Source: Candolleomyces eurysporus (Eukaryota > Basidiomycota > Agaricomycetes > Agaricales > Psathyrellaceae). Taken from it: DNA of 64,000 nt. Under the pieces are notes generated by a model. The model worked only from the letters and a program-made list of their open reading frames with translations. It made no database searches and was not told where the DNA came from. Positions 10,638-22,412 of this stretch are shown piece after piece. The stretch covers positions 62,001-126,000 of the forward strand of contig JANBPK010000853.1 in NCBI GenBank assembly GCA_027579435.1, given 5' to 3'. Within the stretch, counting starts at the first letter, position 1, and every line of letters begins with the position of its first letter. The position numbers and the translations under genes are program-made.

Positions 10638-13600
10638 AAATTTGCGAAATGAATTCGAATATTTACTGTACAAATAACTAGCAAATGAACGCATGGCAGT
10701 CTTGTTAGGAGCAATTGGTGATTTGGGACGTTCCCTGTCTGCCGCCCCGTCGCCATAGAAAAAATGGGAACAGAGCTGGAGAACGATCAAAACCACGACG
10801 ACGGTGGAGAGCTAATATCAGAAACCAACACCGGATGAGCGGACCTTCACATAGGTTTTCAACTTCAATACTGTTCTCTTTCGCCCATCCCTCACCGCCT
10901 GCTCCAAAAACCCCAATCCCCTTCAAGGGAGGAGCAGTGGATCGTCGGCAACACGCGGAGGGTTCGAATGGGCAGGGTGTTATAAGTTTTGCACCAGTGG
11001 TCGGAGGGAATGAAAGGCATCCGGTAGAACGCCTTCTGGAAAGGTCGAGGCGGGAGGATATCGGCATCACGCACTTCAGATCTCCTTTCTCCTCGATGTT
11101 GAAAAGGGCTCTCCCCTGCTGGAAGTTCTTCGAGTGATGGAGGCGTAATGACAGGGCCGTTCGGGGAGTGGCACCTGGCCCCGTTATGGCGCAGAAAGCG
11201 GCCTTCAGGTTCGAGATCGGAGTTCATTGAGCGAGGGGCAAGCCATGAAGATGAAGCGGCAATTTTCGAGTGACGAATAATTGCGCTTCTGAGAGTGCGT
11301 CGGTTAGAGAACGCCCGTCGACGTTTCGAGCTACGAAAACGGTCGACGGCGTAAGTTGTGCATTCTCTACGACTCATCCTTTAGCACCTGCTCCCAAAAT
11401 CCCAATCCCCCTCAAGCGTACTGAAAGAATTTGCCAGGTGTCAGAAAAACCAGCCCGCAGTGCATTGGAATAGACGGCACTTACAGTTGCAGGGGGGTGT
11501 GGAAGACAGAAGACTTCCAAGGCAGCGACGACGTCAAAACCACGACGATGGTGGAGAACTAACATCAGAAACCAACGCCGAACGAGCGGACCTTCACATA
11601 GATTTTTAACTTCAACACCGTCCTCTTTCGCTCATCCCTCACCGCCTGCTCCAAAAACCCCAATCCCCTTCAAGCGTACTGAAAGAATTTGCCAGGAATC
11701 AGNAAAAAACAGCCTGCAGTGTATTGGAATAGATGGCACTTACAGTTGCAGGAGAGCGTGGAAGACAGAAGACTTTTAAGGTGGCGACGACGAGCCTGAA
11801 GGCAGAGCTGCGAGCGAAAGCGCGTAGAACGAGGATGGCCTTGCTTTACAGGCCTTCGCCCCTTCTGAATCGTTCCCATCCTCGATTTCAACTCTTAGAC
11901 GATTCGGCAATCTCGCCGCATTCAAACTTGTCGACTTCCATCGCATCGTCATTCCATCTCCTTCCCATCCGCCTTTCCTCCTCGAGACGCTCCAGACGGG
12001 CTTCTTTTCACTCCTGAACCCCCCTCAGCGAGCTTACCGCCAGCATGCCACTNCCCTCGTGCCGGCACCCAAAAAAAGCCATCCCATCACCCGCATGCAC
12101 CAGCGTTCCAATTCGGCGGAAAGATGCCACTGGTAAGCACAGGCCATCGCTCGCTGGAAACGGGTTCCTTCGGGCCATCGAGGCCTTGGGAGGATGATCG
12201 AGGGGAGCGTGACGGCGACCGTAAGATGGGGATGGAGGGTTAGTGAGCATATGCCCAAGGCTGCCTGAGCAGGATGCTGAAGGATGTGACAACGTTGAGG
12301 AAGTGGGAGGGCGTGGTGTGATAGGAGTCGGCCTTGGCGAGCTTGAATNAAAAAAGAGTCGGCGGCGTATTGCACCAGAGGGTCATTCCCGTGCCTCTTC
12401 CCGTAAGCCCAGATGTAGTACGTGACTCCTGGTGCCTGGAGTCACGCGGGCCTTCGCCGCTGCCACGACGGGGCCAGGGCATCATGCCCCCTGGTTGAAT
12501 CGGGAGGGAATTCGGGGGAGCGCATCGATGAGGTTTTTTCCTCCATTCGAGGGAGGGCGACCGGTTTATAGAGACGTCGGGGTTGTAACAGTTCCGACTG
12601 GCTTGGAGGTCGAGCTTGGGCAGAGAAACGCACAGGATAGCTCTTCCGGCGGTCGAAAAGCCGCCTAGGGCCGCCTCCATGGTCTTCTCGCAGTTGCGCG
12701 GATGGAGAGATGCTCAGGTTCAGCTGTTCTTGGCAGCAATGGTCGTACGTCTGGGTTAAGCGGCCTCGGCGTGCTTTTGCCATGCGATGGCCGTGAGAGG
12801 CGAGGAGAGTGGGAAGGGATCTTCAGCCTGCGTGAAAACTCCTAGTCTTCGCGATCGGCCTCAACCACAAGCCTAGAAACTAGTAGTTTCAAACTACGCC
12901 GGGAGGTTTCCGCGACGACGGGATCGTCCCATGTCCGCCGGGCTCTGGTAGATGGGAGATTAATAAATGGCTAGCAAACTTAGGCAGGGGTATAAGTGGG
13001 AAAGCGACGCACCCTGCAGNTTTTTCGCCTGTTGGGAAAGGGGGCGTCAATTNGGGGGTTGCACATCGACGTCCATCGCATTGTCGTCACCACAGCAGGG
13101 GATGGAGCCGGGGAGGCCAGCTACAGCCATCTCGGCCATGGCTGCATAGCAGGTCGCCGTCGTCGTCCGTTGCTGGCCGAATGATGGCGGTCGTCCGGTC
13201 GGCATGGGCAGCGACGGGAAGCGGAGAGGATGGCGGTGGGTCGAGGGTCGTCCGTTGATGCGTGGGTCGGTCGATGGGGTCGGGGCGGTGTCATTGAGAC
13301 GAAATCGTTGGCGTGAGGGGTCGTACGGAGGCCACAGAGCGTCAAGGGGGCGGGCGCAGAGACGGGCGTCCGTCGTGCAAGGCCGCTGTCGCCGTCACGA
13401 CAGCATTCGTCGTTGGGCCAACCTCGACGACAAAGAGGGCGCTGATCCCACACGGTCGCCGACGCCACGTTGCGGCGGAACATCGGCGGCGATGTTGAGG
13501 CGGCGGGGGTCTGTTCCTCGCCATCGTCCTCTTCGATGACGCTGGTGGCGCGGCGGTGGGGGACGTATGAGCTGGCACCGGCGTTGATCGTTGACAGGTG

Positions 13601-14036
13601 AGGCGGAGCGTTTGTCCCTGCTTCAAGAGCGGAGAGCCGTCGTCATCGGCTGCAATGGGTTGAAGAGGGCGAGACGGCATTGAGAAAAGTGGCGCGTGGC
13701 AACTGGGTCAGGAGCATTGGGCAAGGACAAAATGCCGCCGTCAAATGCTTCAACAAAAGCCGCCACAAGAAAGTTCACGCGCACGCGAGGGCTTTGGATT
13801 GGGACCCCTGGTACGAGGTCATGAACCATCCTGCCACTGCGTAGGGTGTGAACGGCGTCCGCGAAGGAGAGAAAAGGAGGCTCGAGTGGGTGGGAAGAGG
13901 GCATGGAGACAAGGATGAACGCCATTTAGCGCCCATGTGACTCTGAGCGGAGTTTAATTTCCGTTTGTCTCGGCGTCCATCATATCATCGTTCTTTCGCT
14001 CACAACGCCGCCCTCACGCCTGTACTCATACAGTCA
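10638..14036. other. repeat-rich, GC-rich stretch without a supported gene
   Basis: No domain-bearing ORF was found. Long overlapping frames on both strands between about 12000 and 13930 reflect high GC content (few stop codons). One minus-strand frame with an ATG at 13925 (100 aa, to 13623) is the cleanest candidate small gene but has no recognised motif. Ns occur at 11703, 12053, 12349, 13020 and 13053. The diverged repeats at 10788-11790 suggest remnants of a transposable or tandemly duplicated element. Confidence 0.4.
10788..11790 (+). repeat. diverged direct repeats (two interleaved blocks)
   Basis: Block 1 (10788-10924) recurs at 11535-11673: both start tcaaaaccacgacga and end ccaatccccttcaag, with scattered substitutions. 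Block 2 (about 11395-11533) recurs at about 11660-11790: both contain cgtactgaaagaatttgcca, then a run with cacttacagttgcagg and gaagacagaagactt. The two blocks alternate, so a unit of roughly 270 bp has been tandemly copied and has since diverged. The origin is unknown. Confidence 0.75.
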
Positions 14037-14440
14037 GCTCTACCTACGACCTACGTCTGCCTTCGTTACTCGAAGTGACTCCGGTCGTTCTCTCTTCTTC
14101 ACCCACGGATATGCAAGTTCGCAAAGGGCTTGGCGCACTGCTCTACCCAGCGTGGACCAGCGCCTGCACTCGTAACCGGAAAGTCGGCTCTACCTACGAC
14201 CTACGTCAGCCTTTGTTACTCGACGCGATATCGGTCGTTCTCTCCTCTTCGCTCGCGGAAATGCAAGTTCGCAAAGGGCTCGGCCGACTGCTCCACCTAG
14301 CGTAGACCAGCACCTGTGCTCGTAACCGAGACGGCGCTTGGAAAGTTGGCTCTGTTTACGACCTGCGTCTGCCTTCGTTACTTGAAGTGACGTCGGTCGT
14401 TCTCTCTTCTTCGCTCGCGGAAATGAAAGTTTGTAACGCG
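14037..14440 (+). repeat. about 150-bp tandem repeat, 2.6 copies
   Basis: Three consecutive units begin near 14037, 14187 and 14349 with gctctacctacgacctacgt-like sequence. Each continues with a variant of cggtcgttctctcttcttc and then ggaaatgcaagttcgcaaag. The first two are about 150 and 162 bp, the second having about 12 extra bases before the third; the last is partial. No coding function is apparent. Confidence 0.85.
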
Positions 14441-14833
14441 TTCAAACATCGGCGCGATGGCGCGTCAATACCATGGGAAAGCTCCAGGTCAAAATTTTCA
14501 AGGCGAGCTCGATAGCCATTGGTGAAATTGACAGAGCATCAATCTCTCGTGTTGCCTGTGAGCACTCTGTTCACCCGTGCTACTCCATTAATGCAGAGAC
14601 TTACGTATGAAAGCTATCCAAATCCGACCATACGGCAAAAAGGATCGATCAACAAGTATGACAGTATGCAAGAAATGGAAAGTTGGAATTAAGCGTTCTC
14701 AACCAGGGAACCCTCCACGATCGAAGTCACTGGCCATTTGCGCAACCACGTTGAGGGTTCGCCTCCCGCATTGAGTGATTTTGACCGACGCCCGTGTTGT
14801 CTATTCAGGTGGTCCATATCCATAGCCGGAGAT

Positions 14834-14997
14834 ATCGAAGAACACCCGCGAACGTCCTAAATGTATAAGTCTTAAATGCACAGCGGTAAGTCTTTGGATG
14901 TGAGCCGGTTTGTATTTCTGATCGCGNTTTCGTTTAGAGTGGGGGAGTCGTCGAAGAATGCCCGCGAACGTCCTAAAAGCACAGCGGTAAGTCTTTG
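14834..14997 (+). repeat. short direct repeat pair
   Basis: The string cccgcgaacgtcctaaa followed by gcacagcggtaagtctttg occurs at 14844-14896 and again at 14961-14997. The first copy has an insertion between the two halves. An N lies at 14927 between the copies. Confidence 0.75.
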
Positions 14998-15199
14998 ACC
15001 CGAACGGCTCACCCATCACGCGCGCTAGCCTCGGCGCTAAAATCTCTCGGCATGTGTAGTTGTGTTGCAGACCGTCACCACGAGCGCCGCATCCAATTCG
15101 AACACCTCGTCTTGGTGGGCTTGCACCTCGTCCAAGGCAATGTCTGGCAGGCCGATATCGCCTGCGACGCTCTGTAGATCACGCAGAAGTCATTGTAGA

Positions 15200-15790
15200 T
15201 ATTATATATGGCCCCTCCGGGCGAACCTGGACACTCCACTGTCTCAATTACGGTCGTTGTGCATACGGTCAATTGGATGCTGTAAAACAGCCGAAAAAAT
15301 ACATGAATAATTTCGAATGGACAAGTCTGTCAATGAAACAGACAAGCAAGTTAGGTCCCAAGTAATAGTTGATCCAATAGCGTGCAGTGGGATCGAAAAA
15401 TGTGTAGCGTGACCATAGTTAATATTCAATACTATTTAAACAAAAAACACGCAAAGAGAAGAAATACAAGATTCGAGGAAGAGAACAAAGGGTAAAATGG
15501 GAGATCAAATAAAAAAGATCAGGAAAGAAATTCCAAACGCGCAAGCGGAAGGAATGAACCATTCTCAAGCCAATTTATACCTCTATTTATACGAGCGTCT
15601 GACAGTCGACTCATATGTAGTCACAATACAGTCATGTTGACGCAAAATCGAGTCAATGTCAAGGCACGAGCGCCTATTCCGCAAAAAAAAGCTGCNACCG
15701 NATCATACCCGAAAAAACCACNAANNANCNNCTGGACACNTTNGTCATATAATGGCCCATCCGGGCGAACCTGGACACTCTACTGTTTCG
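15200..15790 (+). repeat. transposon-end-like direct repeats
   Basis: Around 15213-15242 and 15756-15785 the same 30-bp core occurs: ccgggcgaacctggacactc followed by tactgt or cactgt. The intervening 0.5 kb is AT-rich and holds most of the Ns in the window (15690-15745). The pattern suggests repeated termini of a small mobile element; the mirrored end was not found. Confidence 0.55.
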
Positions 15791-16437
15791 TGTATGGTTA
15801 TTATACAATAAAAAAATAGTCAACATAGCTGCTGAATTGTCGTTGAAGATTATAGGAAAGGTCTTGACGCACAAGTCAAGCGATAGAAATCTAGGAGGTA
15901 CGCTACCAAGTCAGCGAAATCCGTTGGCCCCACGGACCCATGGTGTTTCAATCGGTCACGCTGGGTATGCCGTTACTCCATACATCTGCACACTCATCCC
16001 AACATACACCTCCTGCCATCCGCCATCCGGATACGCCTAACCGCCCTCGACGGTGCTAGCCAACCAATTATCACGCAACAAAATTACCTCCCAGTCACGT
16101 CAGGACCCATGAATGACTAGCCAAGCCCGCTTCATCGTCACGCAGCCAACATTAGGCGCATAGTGGGTAAACGGCCAAGTAAAAGCCATGCCATGGACGA
16201 AAGGGCTGTTGGTAGAGCCGGTGAGGATAAACCCCGATGGGTCGGTTCTTGTGGCGAAGAATGGTCTTTTTGGTCCATAGACAAGTCAACCAACGAGCGC
16301 CTAAAACTCGACTCAGTTGTAGTCATTATGACACACAAGATCGAGTCAAAGTTCAGGCACCAGCGCCTATATTTTTCAAAAAAAAACGGCAACCGATCAT
16401 ACCCAAAAAAAAACACAAACCCGGACACTCTAGTGTC
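15591..16437 (+). repeat. dispersed pair of about 150-bp repeats
   Basis: 15591-15745 and 16291-16437 align along their length: each carries a cgactca...tgtagtca segment, then atcgagtca, caggca(c)gagcgcctat-like sequence, an A-run, then atcatacc and another A-run. The second copy ends in the palindrome ggacactctagtgtcc (16422-16437), related to the ggacactc core of the neighbouring repeat. Together with 15200-15790 this looks like debris of one non-autonomous element family. Confidence 0.6.
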
Positions 16438-16801
16438 CAGGAACATCTGATCAAACTCGGGCTCTCGAGGATTCAAACGTAGACAAATTGAACTGTTCTT
16501 CCATTCGCCCGTTCACTACCAATTGAAGGGGTTGCAAGACGTCCTCAAGACTTACCCACACCCTTTAGCACTCAGAAGAAACAAAAGAAAAATTTCCTCG
16601 CGTTCACACCAATCATGTTTAATGAACGCTGAAGAGTGGGTCCCGTGGTGTCCGATAAGCGCAAGGTACAAATTGCGGAGTACGCAAGCCCCGGCCTCGA
16701 TAAGACTTGTCAACGAAAAAAGAGGAATCAACCTCCGAATTGGAGGGAGTGCTCATCGAGTAGGCCCCACACAGATGCCATCTGTGGCGCGGTCAACTGA
16801 T

Positions 16802-19355
16802 CTAACCGCGCACGATCGAAACAAAACCCTCTTTCTTGAGCCCCGAAAGTTGAGTAGCTGGCAGACTAACAGCCGCGACAAAGTTATCGAGCGGTTGTTG
16901 GAAGTTCGGAGGTACAGGATTCAGGATCCCTGGACTGAACGATGGAAGGGTGATCGTAAGTACCATGAAGATGTAAACCAGGACGCATAGTACCTACCAA
17001 CCATGGAAGACATGGCTGCGCAGAGACCGTTTCAAAACGCCCTCGTCCTTGTGGTCGTGATCCATGCACCAGGGACACGCCGCGTCGACATTCTTGTCCC
17101 GCTTTTGCTCGTGCTCTTCGGCTGCCGCTAGCAAGGGCCCGTCGAGTTTCGAAAACCATGTTGGTTCAAGATTCGCAGTTGACGTTGCGTGGGGTCCGCA
17201 TTTCTGGATCTATCAAAACAAGAGTCAGTACCATGAAACTAGTACTTAGGTGAACGTGTGGGCAATGGTCAGTAGGAGCGACTGCACCCACCACGTTCAT
17301 CCAACGCAAAGCCTTTCGAGAAGTAGCCTCCGAAGCCATACCATATTTTCGGTAGCATTCACAAAAGCACTCCACGTACGGCTGCTTCTCCTCCATCTCC
17401 TCCACCAAAGTACTTCGAGTCCACTCCAACGCATCCAGCATCTTCACCACATGTTTATGAGCATCATCGTCAAACACGATGTTCTTCAAGTTCCTCCAGA
17501 CCCCGACCCACTCAAACACCTTCAGAATCGACCGCTCCGTCTCGTTATACAATCGGACCGTCGGGTGCGGGGAGTTCGCTTCGGCTTCCGTGAGGAGGTC
17601 TCTCGAGAGACCCTTTTCGAGGACTTTGACAGCACACCAAGTCGCCGCAAAGAAGTTGCACTCGTGAACGAGGACAGCGGGGAACGTAAGCCTTTCACCA
17701 CAATAGCACCGGAAGATCGTAGACGCCAGAGGAAGTACGTCTGGTGGAACCTCTTGACCGGCGTACGTAGACGACTGCCGAACCAGGTTTAGGAGCTGTT
17801 CGATCCGTCGTTGCCTGCATTCTTCGACAAAGCTGGGGATTCGAGCGATTGCACTAGCGAGCATGTCCTCCGTTAGGTCTTTCTCCAAAGGCATAATGCA
17901 CAGGATTTCCCGGAATTCGTCCATCAAGGCTATCTCGAGTATCGTTGGGAGTAGGGTGTTGGGAGGCTGGGATAGGATGAAAGACGTGTACATGGGCTTC
18001 AGCCACCTGATGACGCGGTGACGGATATGATTATTTCTGTCTTCTCGCTCGAGGGCTTCCCTTTTGTCCTTCATAAGGTTGACAAGCATTTCTTTATTGT
18101 CCTCCCATTCTTAAAGCGCGAAAAGACAGTGAGGACATGCTTTGAGAGAAGTAAGTAACGGCGTACCTTCTTCCTTCAGCTCCGAATACGCTTGCCAAAT
18201 GGACTCGTGCGTGAAGTCGTACTGGATGAAGCGGTCTGCTTCTCGGGCCCAGCCTAACAAGAAAAGGGGGGTGCAATGAGCGAGTGGTGAGAGAAAGAAT
18301 CATAACTGGACGTGGGCGGCTCACCCAGAGAAGCTAATCGGTCTCTAATTCTGGCAGAGATGAATATAGTCAGGAGTATGATGGTCGTTAACGGTATCTC
18401 AACGTACTGGGTTTTACGTTTCCTGTTAATTGCATTCTTCTGAGAATTTATCTTCTCTAGCTGTAGCCTCGGAAAATCGACGCACGCCCGAGAAAACTGC
18501 ATGTCGGGTTAGCATTACTTGGAGTGAGAATCTGGAACGTGCTCACGTCTCTCTTCCGTCTCATCGCTTCTTTCTGTTGTTCCAAAAAATCTTTACACTT
18601 TTCTGAATCTCGAGCGCGATTGCGTTCTTCGATGAGGTTCCCAACAGACTCGAGATGGAAAATCGGAAAAGTTGGCCTTAGGCCTGCCTCGTTAGGTTCT
18701 GGTGGGAGAACACTTTCGTAAGGGACAAGTCTCTGCAAATCTCGCGGATACGCTGCAATGTCACGAAGCTCTCTGGCTTTAGGAAGTTCGTCCCATGGTT
18801 TGAACCTAGATATGGACACTCAGTTAAACGATCCGCCCGGATGAGATTCCGCACAGCTGTTACTCACTTTTCGAGGAGACAAGAGCTGCAGAGGCGTGTC
18901 AAAGCGTCAAAGTAGGGCTTTACCCGTAAGGTCTCTGAGGGCAGGGCAAGACATTCCTGAACGCATTCATTAAGTACCACTGGTGAGCGACACCAAACGT
19001 CTTTCATACCAGGCAATGCTCGGAGAATACGAGATCGACATAAGCGGGCTCCGACAATTCCTTTGGGCATGGCGGAAGGCATTCCACCGAATCCAGCACT
19101 GGCTTCCATATAGTGGTCCTCGACTCGGCCTTATTCATCAGGACCGTTCTGAGCGATTTGGAAGTCTGAGCCAGATGCAGCAAGTCGAGCGGGCCTAGCA
19201 CGACTAATATCTAGATATTTAGATTAGCATTGATACAGCAATACTATCCCAATCCTGAACCAATACGAGCTGGATCTTACCCCACACAGAACATCGAATG
19301 GCAGGTTTAGTAAGGCTTGTTGCCGCTCGGCATTTGACGGGAGTGCGTGCTTCAT
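16802..19355 (-). CDS. F-box protein with Cys/His clusters (copy A)
   Basis: Ten exons on the minus strand (19355-19281, 19210-19010, 18956-18868, 18805-18547, 18496-18408, 18350-18325, 18253-18167, 18109-17292, 17209-16998, 16934-16802) join in frame to 662 aa with no internal stop. Domain order: an F-box split by intron 1 (LPFDVLCG / ILVVLGPLDLLHLAQTSKSL); a CxxC (LCSSC); a charged helical region; a conserved middle domain around HRVIRWLKPMYTSFILSQPP; a Cys/His motif (FRCYC then HECNF); and a C-terminal CPWC with following His (CPWCMDHDHKDE), likely a zinc finger. The likely role is a substrate receptor of an SCF ubiquitin ligase. The target is unknown. Copies B, C and D share the same exon plan, so this is a lineage-specific family. 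The sequence is closest to D. All splice sites read GT-AG. The start at 19355 is the first ATG in frame with the F-box. Confidence 0.8.
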
Positions 19356-19763
19356 TCCACGAGCTGCCATACCGTTCAAGGGAAGGGAATGAGTTGGGAG
19401 TAGGGTACCAGATCAGGAGATGGCGGCGAGGAAAAACCAGAGTTATCCTGGAATTCCAGCATTTGGGAGCCAACCAGAGACATTGCGGTGCCCTAGTCCG
19501 AGTTGGAATGACAATAATGCTATAAGAACAGCTGCTTTCCTCCTTGATTATAGCATATTAAGCTGCAAGGGCTACCCCAGGTACGATGAGAAAAAAATGA
19601 GGTTCAGGACGAGGAAAGACGAAAGCTAAACCAAAGTTGAACGGTGCGCAGGCGCCAGGAGATGGGAAAGACTTACCATATTCAGTAGCCCTAACCCTAC
19701 GATCACGCATTGCTTTCTTCCAGTTCGTTTCGTCTCTCTCATTTCCAGTCATTTCCTACAACA
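19356..19763. other. spacer between divergent genes
   Basis: This is the shared upstream region of F-box copy A (minus) and the KH-domain gene (plus). A telomere-like motif (ccctaacccta, 19689-19699) lies 65 bp before the KH gene ATG. No other gene is seen. Confidence 0.5.
19689..19699 (+). promoter_or_regulatory. telomere-like (telobox) motif
   Basis: The sequence ccctaacccta matches nearly two units of the TTAGGG telomere repeat (complement strand) and lies 65 bp upstream of the KH gene ATG. Such motifs can bind Myb-type telomere or promoter factors; that role here is inference. Similar short motifs occur at 35217-35226 and 46033-46042. Confidence 0.3.
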
Positions 19764-21324
19764 ATGTCGTCCTCAAAACGCAGATGGGACCAGCAAGGTT
19801 CACCTGAACCACCTTCATCGAGCAGCGGAGCAGCCAATGCAGCCGAAGACGGGAACAGCAAGTCGGCTACGGACGCAGCTGCAGCTGCAGCAGCCATTGC
19901 CGCCAAAATCGCCAAACAATTCGCTAGCGGGGGGTTCGATTTTGGGAGCGGGAAGGAGGAGCCAGAGTTCACCCATGATATCGATATCAACGATGTCAGG
20001 AACAGGTATCTCCTGACGAAGGGGGCCACCCAGGATCAGGTATGTGTCACGTCGAATCTCGGAAAGAACTTGCATTGAGAGTTCATTGCTATCTCGGTTT
20101 AGATTCAACAAGAGACTGGGGCTACCGTCGGGACGAGGGGAACTTGGTATCCTGACAGAAGCAAGGCCACTGCGAAGGATCCTCCTCTCTACATTCATAT
20201 CACGGCAAAGACAAAGGAGTCGCTGCAGAACGCAGTCGACAAAGTAAATGAGTTGATTGCGATGGATATGGGCTCTCTAGTTGAAAAGGAGAAGGGAAGA
20301 GAAAGGGTTCGCTCAAACGTTTCGCTCCAACTGGCGTTTCTCAGAACTCATGGGTGTGATTGCAGAGAAAATGGCCTGAAGAGAAGCTCCCCATCGGCCT
20401 CGAATCCATTCGCAATTTTAATGTGAGGGCAAAGGTTGTTGGCCCTTCTGTAAGTCTTCGTCTTACGTCTTGGTCTCACTTGCTGAGCGTCTCTTACTAG
20501 GGATCCTTCGTCAAGTACATTCAGGCTGAGACAAGCACGCGTGTTCAAATCAAAGGTCTTGGGTCAGGATTCATTGACCAAGAGGTACGTATGGCGGAAA
20601 TTTCTCATATCATTCGTCGAATTAATATTGTCGACACCGACAGACCGGCGTAGAAGAACCGGTACCGATGTACATCCACATCACAGGTCCGGACGAAGGC
20701 CAGGTAAACCGAGCCAAAGTTCTTGCAGACGACCTTCTGCTCGTCGTCCGGCAAGAACACGGAAAAGTCCTAACTCAAGTTCAACAACAACAAATGGAAC
20801 TTCACCAGGCTCAAGCGCAGTACGCTGCGTACAGCGCCATGGGTGTACGTCTCTCTTCCTTTTATTTAATAGGTTTCTGACCCTGTGGTATTAAATCTGC
20901 AGGGATATGCTCCACCACCTCCATCTGGACCCGCACCACCACCACCTCCTGGGGGCGAAGGTGCTCCGCCGCCGCCTCCACCTGGTGATGCTCCTCCGGC
21001 CGACCCTTCTGCAGCCCAGTATGCAGGTGTTGCTCAGCCTCCTGCGCCGACAGATACAGAGGCCTACGCCGCTTACTGGTGAGTCTGTTTGTCTTCTCCC
21101 CTCTTGCTTTTGTCTACCTCCTACCCTGCGACGTTTTCTAATCCACTCTGACTTACAGGGCCGCGTACGGATACGATGTCAACTCGGAGCAATTCAAGGA
21201 GTGGCAGGCTAGCCAGCAGCAACAGTACGCCCAGTATTATGCGGCGTACTCTGAGGCGGCAGCGACATCTGGGCCAGCGCAGCCGACTGAGGCACCTCCG
21301 CCTCCCCCACCCCCTCCATCATAA
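19764..21324 (+). CDS. KH-domain RNA-binding protein, KHDC4/BLOM7-like
   Basis: Seven exons (19764-20039, 20103-20306, 20366-20449, 20501-20584, 20644-20844, 20903-21078, 21159-21324) join in frame to 396 aa. The order is: a Ser/Ala-rich start; DINDVRNRYLLTKGATQDQ opening the first KH module (about residues 73-150), with TGATVGTRG as its RNA-binding loop region; a linker with KLPIGLESIRNFNVRAKVVG; and a second KH module with GSFVKYIQAETSTRVQIKG and a GxGSGF loop (about 185-265). The tail is Pro-rich with runs of up to eight prolines, Gln-rich and ends in polyproline. This matches human KHDC4 (BLOM7-alpha), a splicing-associated factor, in order and motifs. It is expected in the nucleus. All introns are 49-80 bp with GT-AG ends. 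This is the one clearly conserved housekeeping gene in this part of the window. The start is the ATG at 19764. Confidence 0.85.
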
Positions 21325-22412
21325 ACTCAAACCTCAGCCGTCAACGATGGAGCGGATCATGAGGTCGGTCTCATTCATTCTGTGTATGTGTTAAGCCGGT
21401 CGTACTGCTTCAGGTACGCACTAACGAGCATCTCTCTCTTATTATACTAGATTGCCCCTATTGCCAATTGACTGCTCCAAGTATTGGAAGAGGTACTGTG
21501 CGTTCGATTGGTCCTGTTGTATCTCACATATGCGTACTAGTAGCACTTGCGTTATCTATCTGCTTACTTCTCTTTTCCTTTTGAACTGTTCCGTTCAATT
21601 TCCCGGTTTCCATTTTGGCTCTCCTCAAGAGGCCAAATATCTCTGTCAACCGTCTCATCTGACATTCAAACTTGGTTCTCCCCCTGACTCCAATCTGCTC
21701 GCGTACTGTCGTTTCCATATCCCCATCTTTGTCTTCAGACTCAACAAAGTCAAAGCTCCGGCAGTCAGTTTCGATCACGGGAGACAGAAACGCGAATACA
21801 ATCCCTCAATCCTCTGGCTTGTTTCTCAATCACCTGTCGTCTTACCATAGCAGAGTAACGTATTATGGCCTATCGATCTCTGGTATGAAACTTCCTCTAC
21901 GGAACTGGAGGATCGGTTGTCTGAAGAAGGGATCCAGCCTGGGGCTTAGCAGCACCGTGTGGGCGTTGCGACGCTGCAGATCGTTTCGGTTGCAGGGAGA
22001 GCTTCAGATATACCTAGTTTCTGGAACCGACCATTGGTAGTGTTCACAACTCGGAGTGTACTGTCCTCGTTGTTGAAGGCACGAGCTTTGCCCGTCCCAC
22101 TGACTTTTCGTCCATTCTCGGTCACGATGCAATACTGTTCCTCCACCTCGGGTTTCGTCGATTTCGCCTAGGCTCAGTCGTTAATCCGGAAGCCTCCCAT
22201 TGGCCTAGGCGTCCCTGAGCTCGAAAGCGCCCTCAGCACTCGCTGAAGAAGACATTCAAATCCTAAATCGGAAAAACCTGGGCGCGCGGAAACAAAGGCC
22301 GGTGCCTCTCCATCAAAACCTACCTATGTTCGTTCCGCTTTAGGAAGACAATGATTCAGGGTATACTTAAACGAGCAGGCACCCTTTTGCATCTTGAACC
22401 TCGTACCTCAAC
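21325..22412. other. spacer between KH gene and F-box copy B
   Basis: Open frames between 21452 and 22171 start at non-ATG codons or have no motif and overlap on both strands. This probably holds the 3' UTR of the KH gene and the promoter of copy B. Confidence 0.45.

Noticed and set aside
12000..13930. Long overlapping ORFs on both strands
   Set aside because: High GC content removes stop codons by chance; residue composition is Arg/Pro/Ser-rich in all frames and no domain is visible.
14037..14440. CRISPR-like regular repeat
   Set aside because: Units are about 150 bp, contiguous without spacers, and the genome is eukaryotic.
16523..16990. Plus-strand ORF of 155 aa
   Set aside because: It overlaps the last exons of F-box copy A on the opposite strand, has no motif and starts without support; read as an antisense shadow.
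21452..22171. Small protein genes downstream of the KH gene
   Set aside because: Non-ATG starts, no motifs, overlapping frames on both strands; more likely 3' UTR and promoter sequence.
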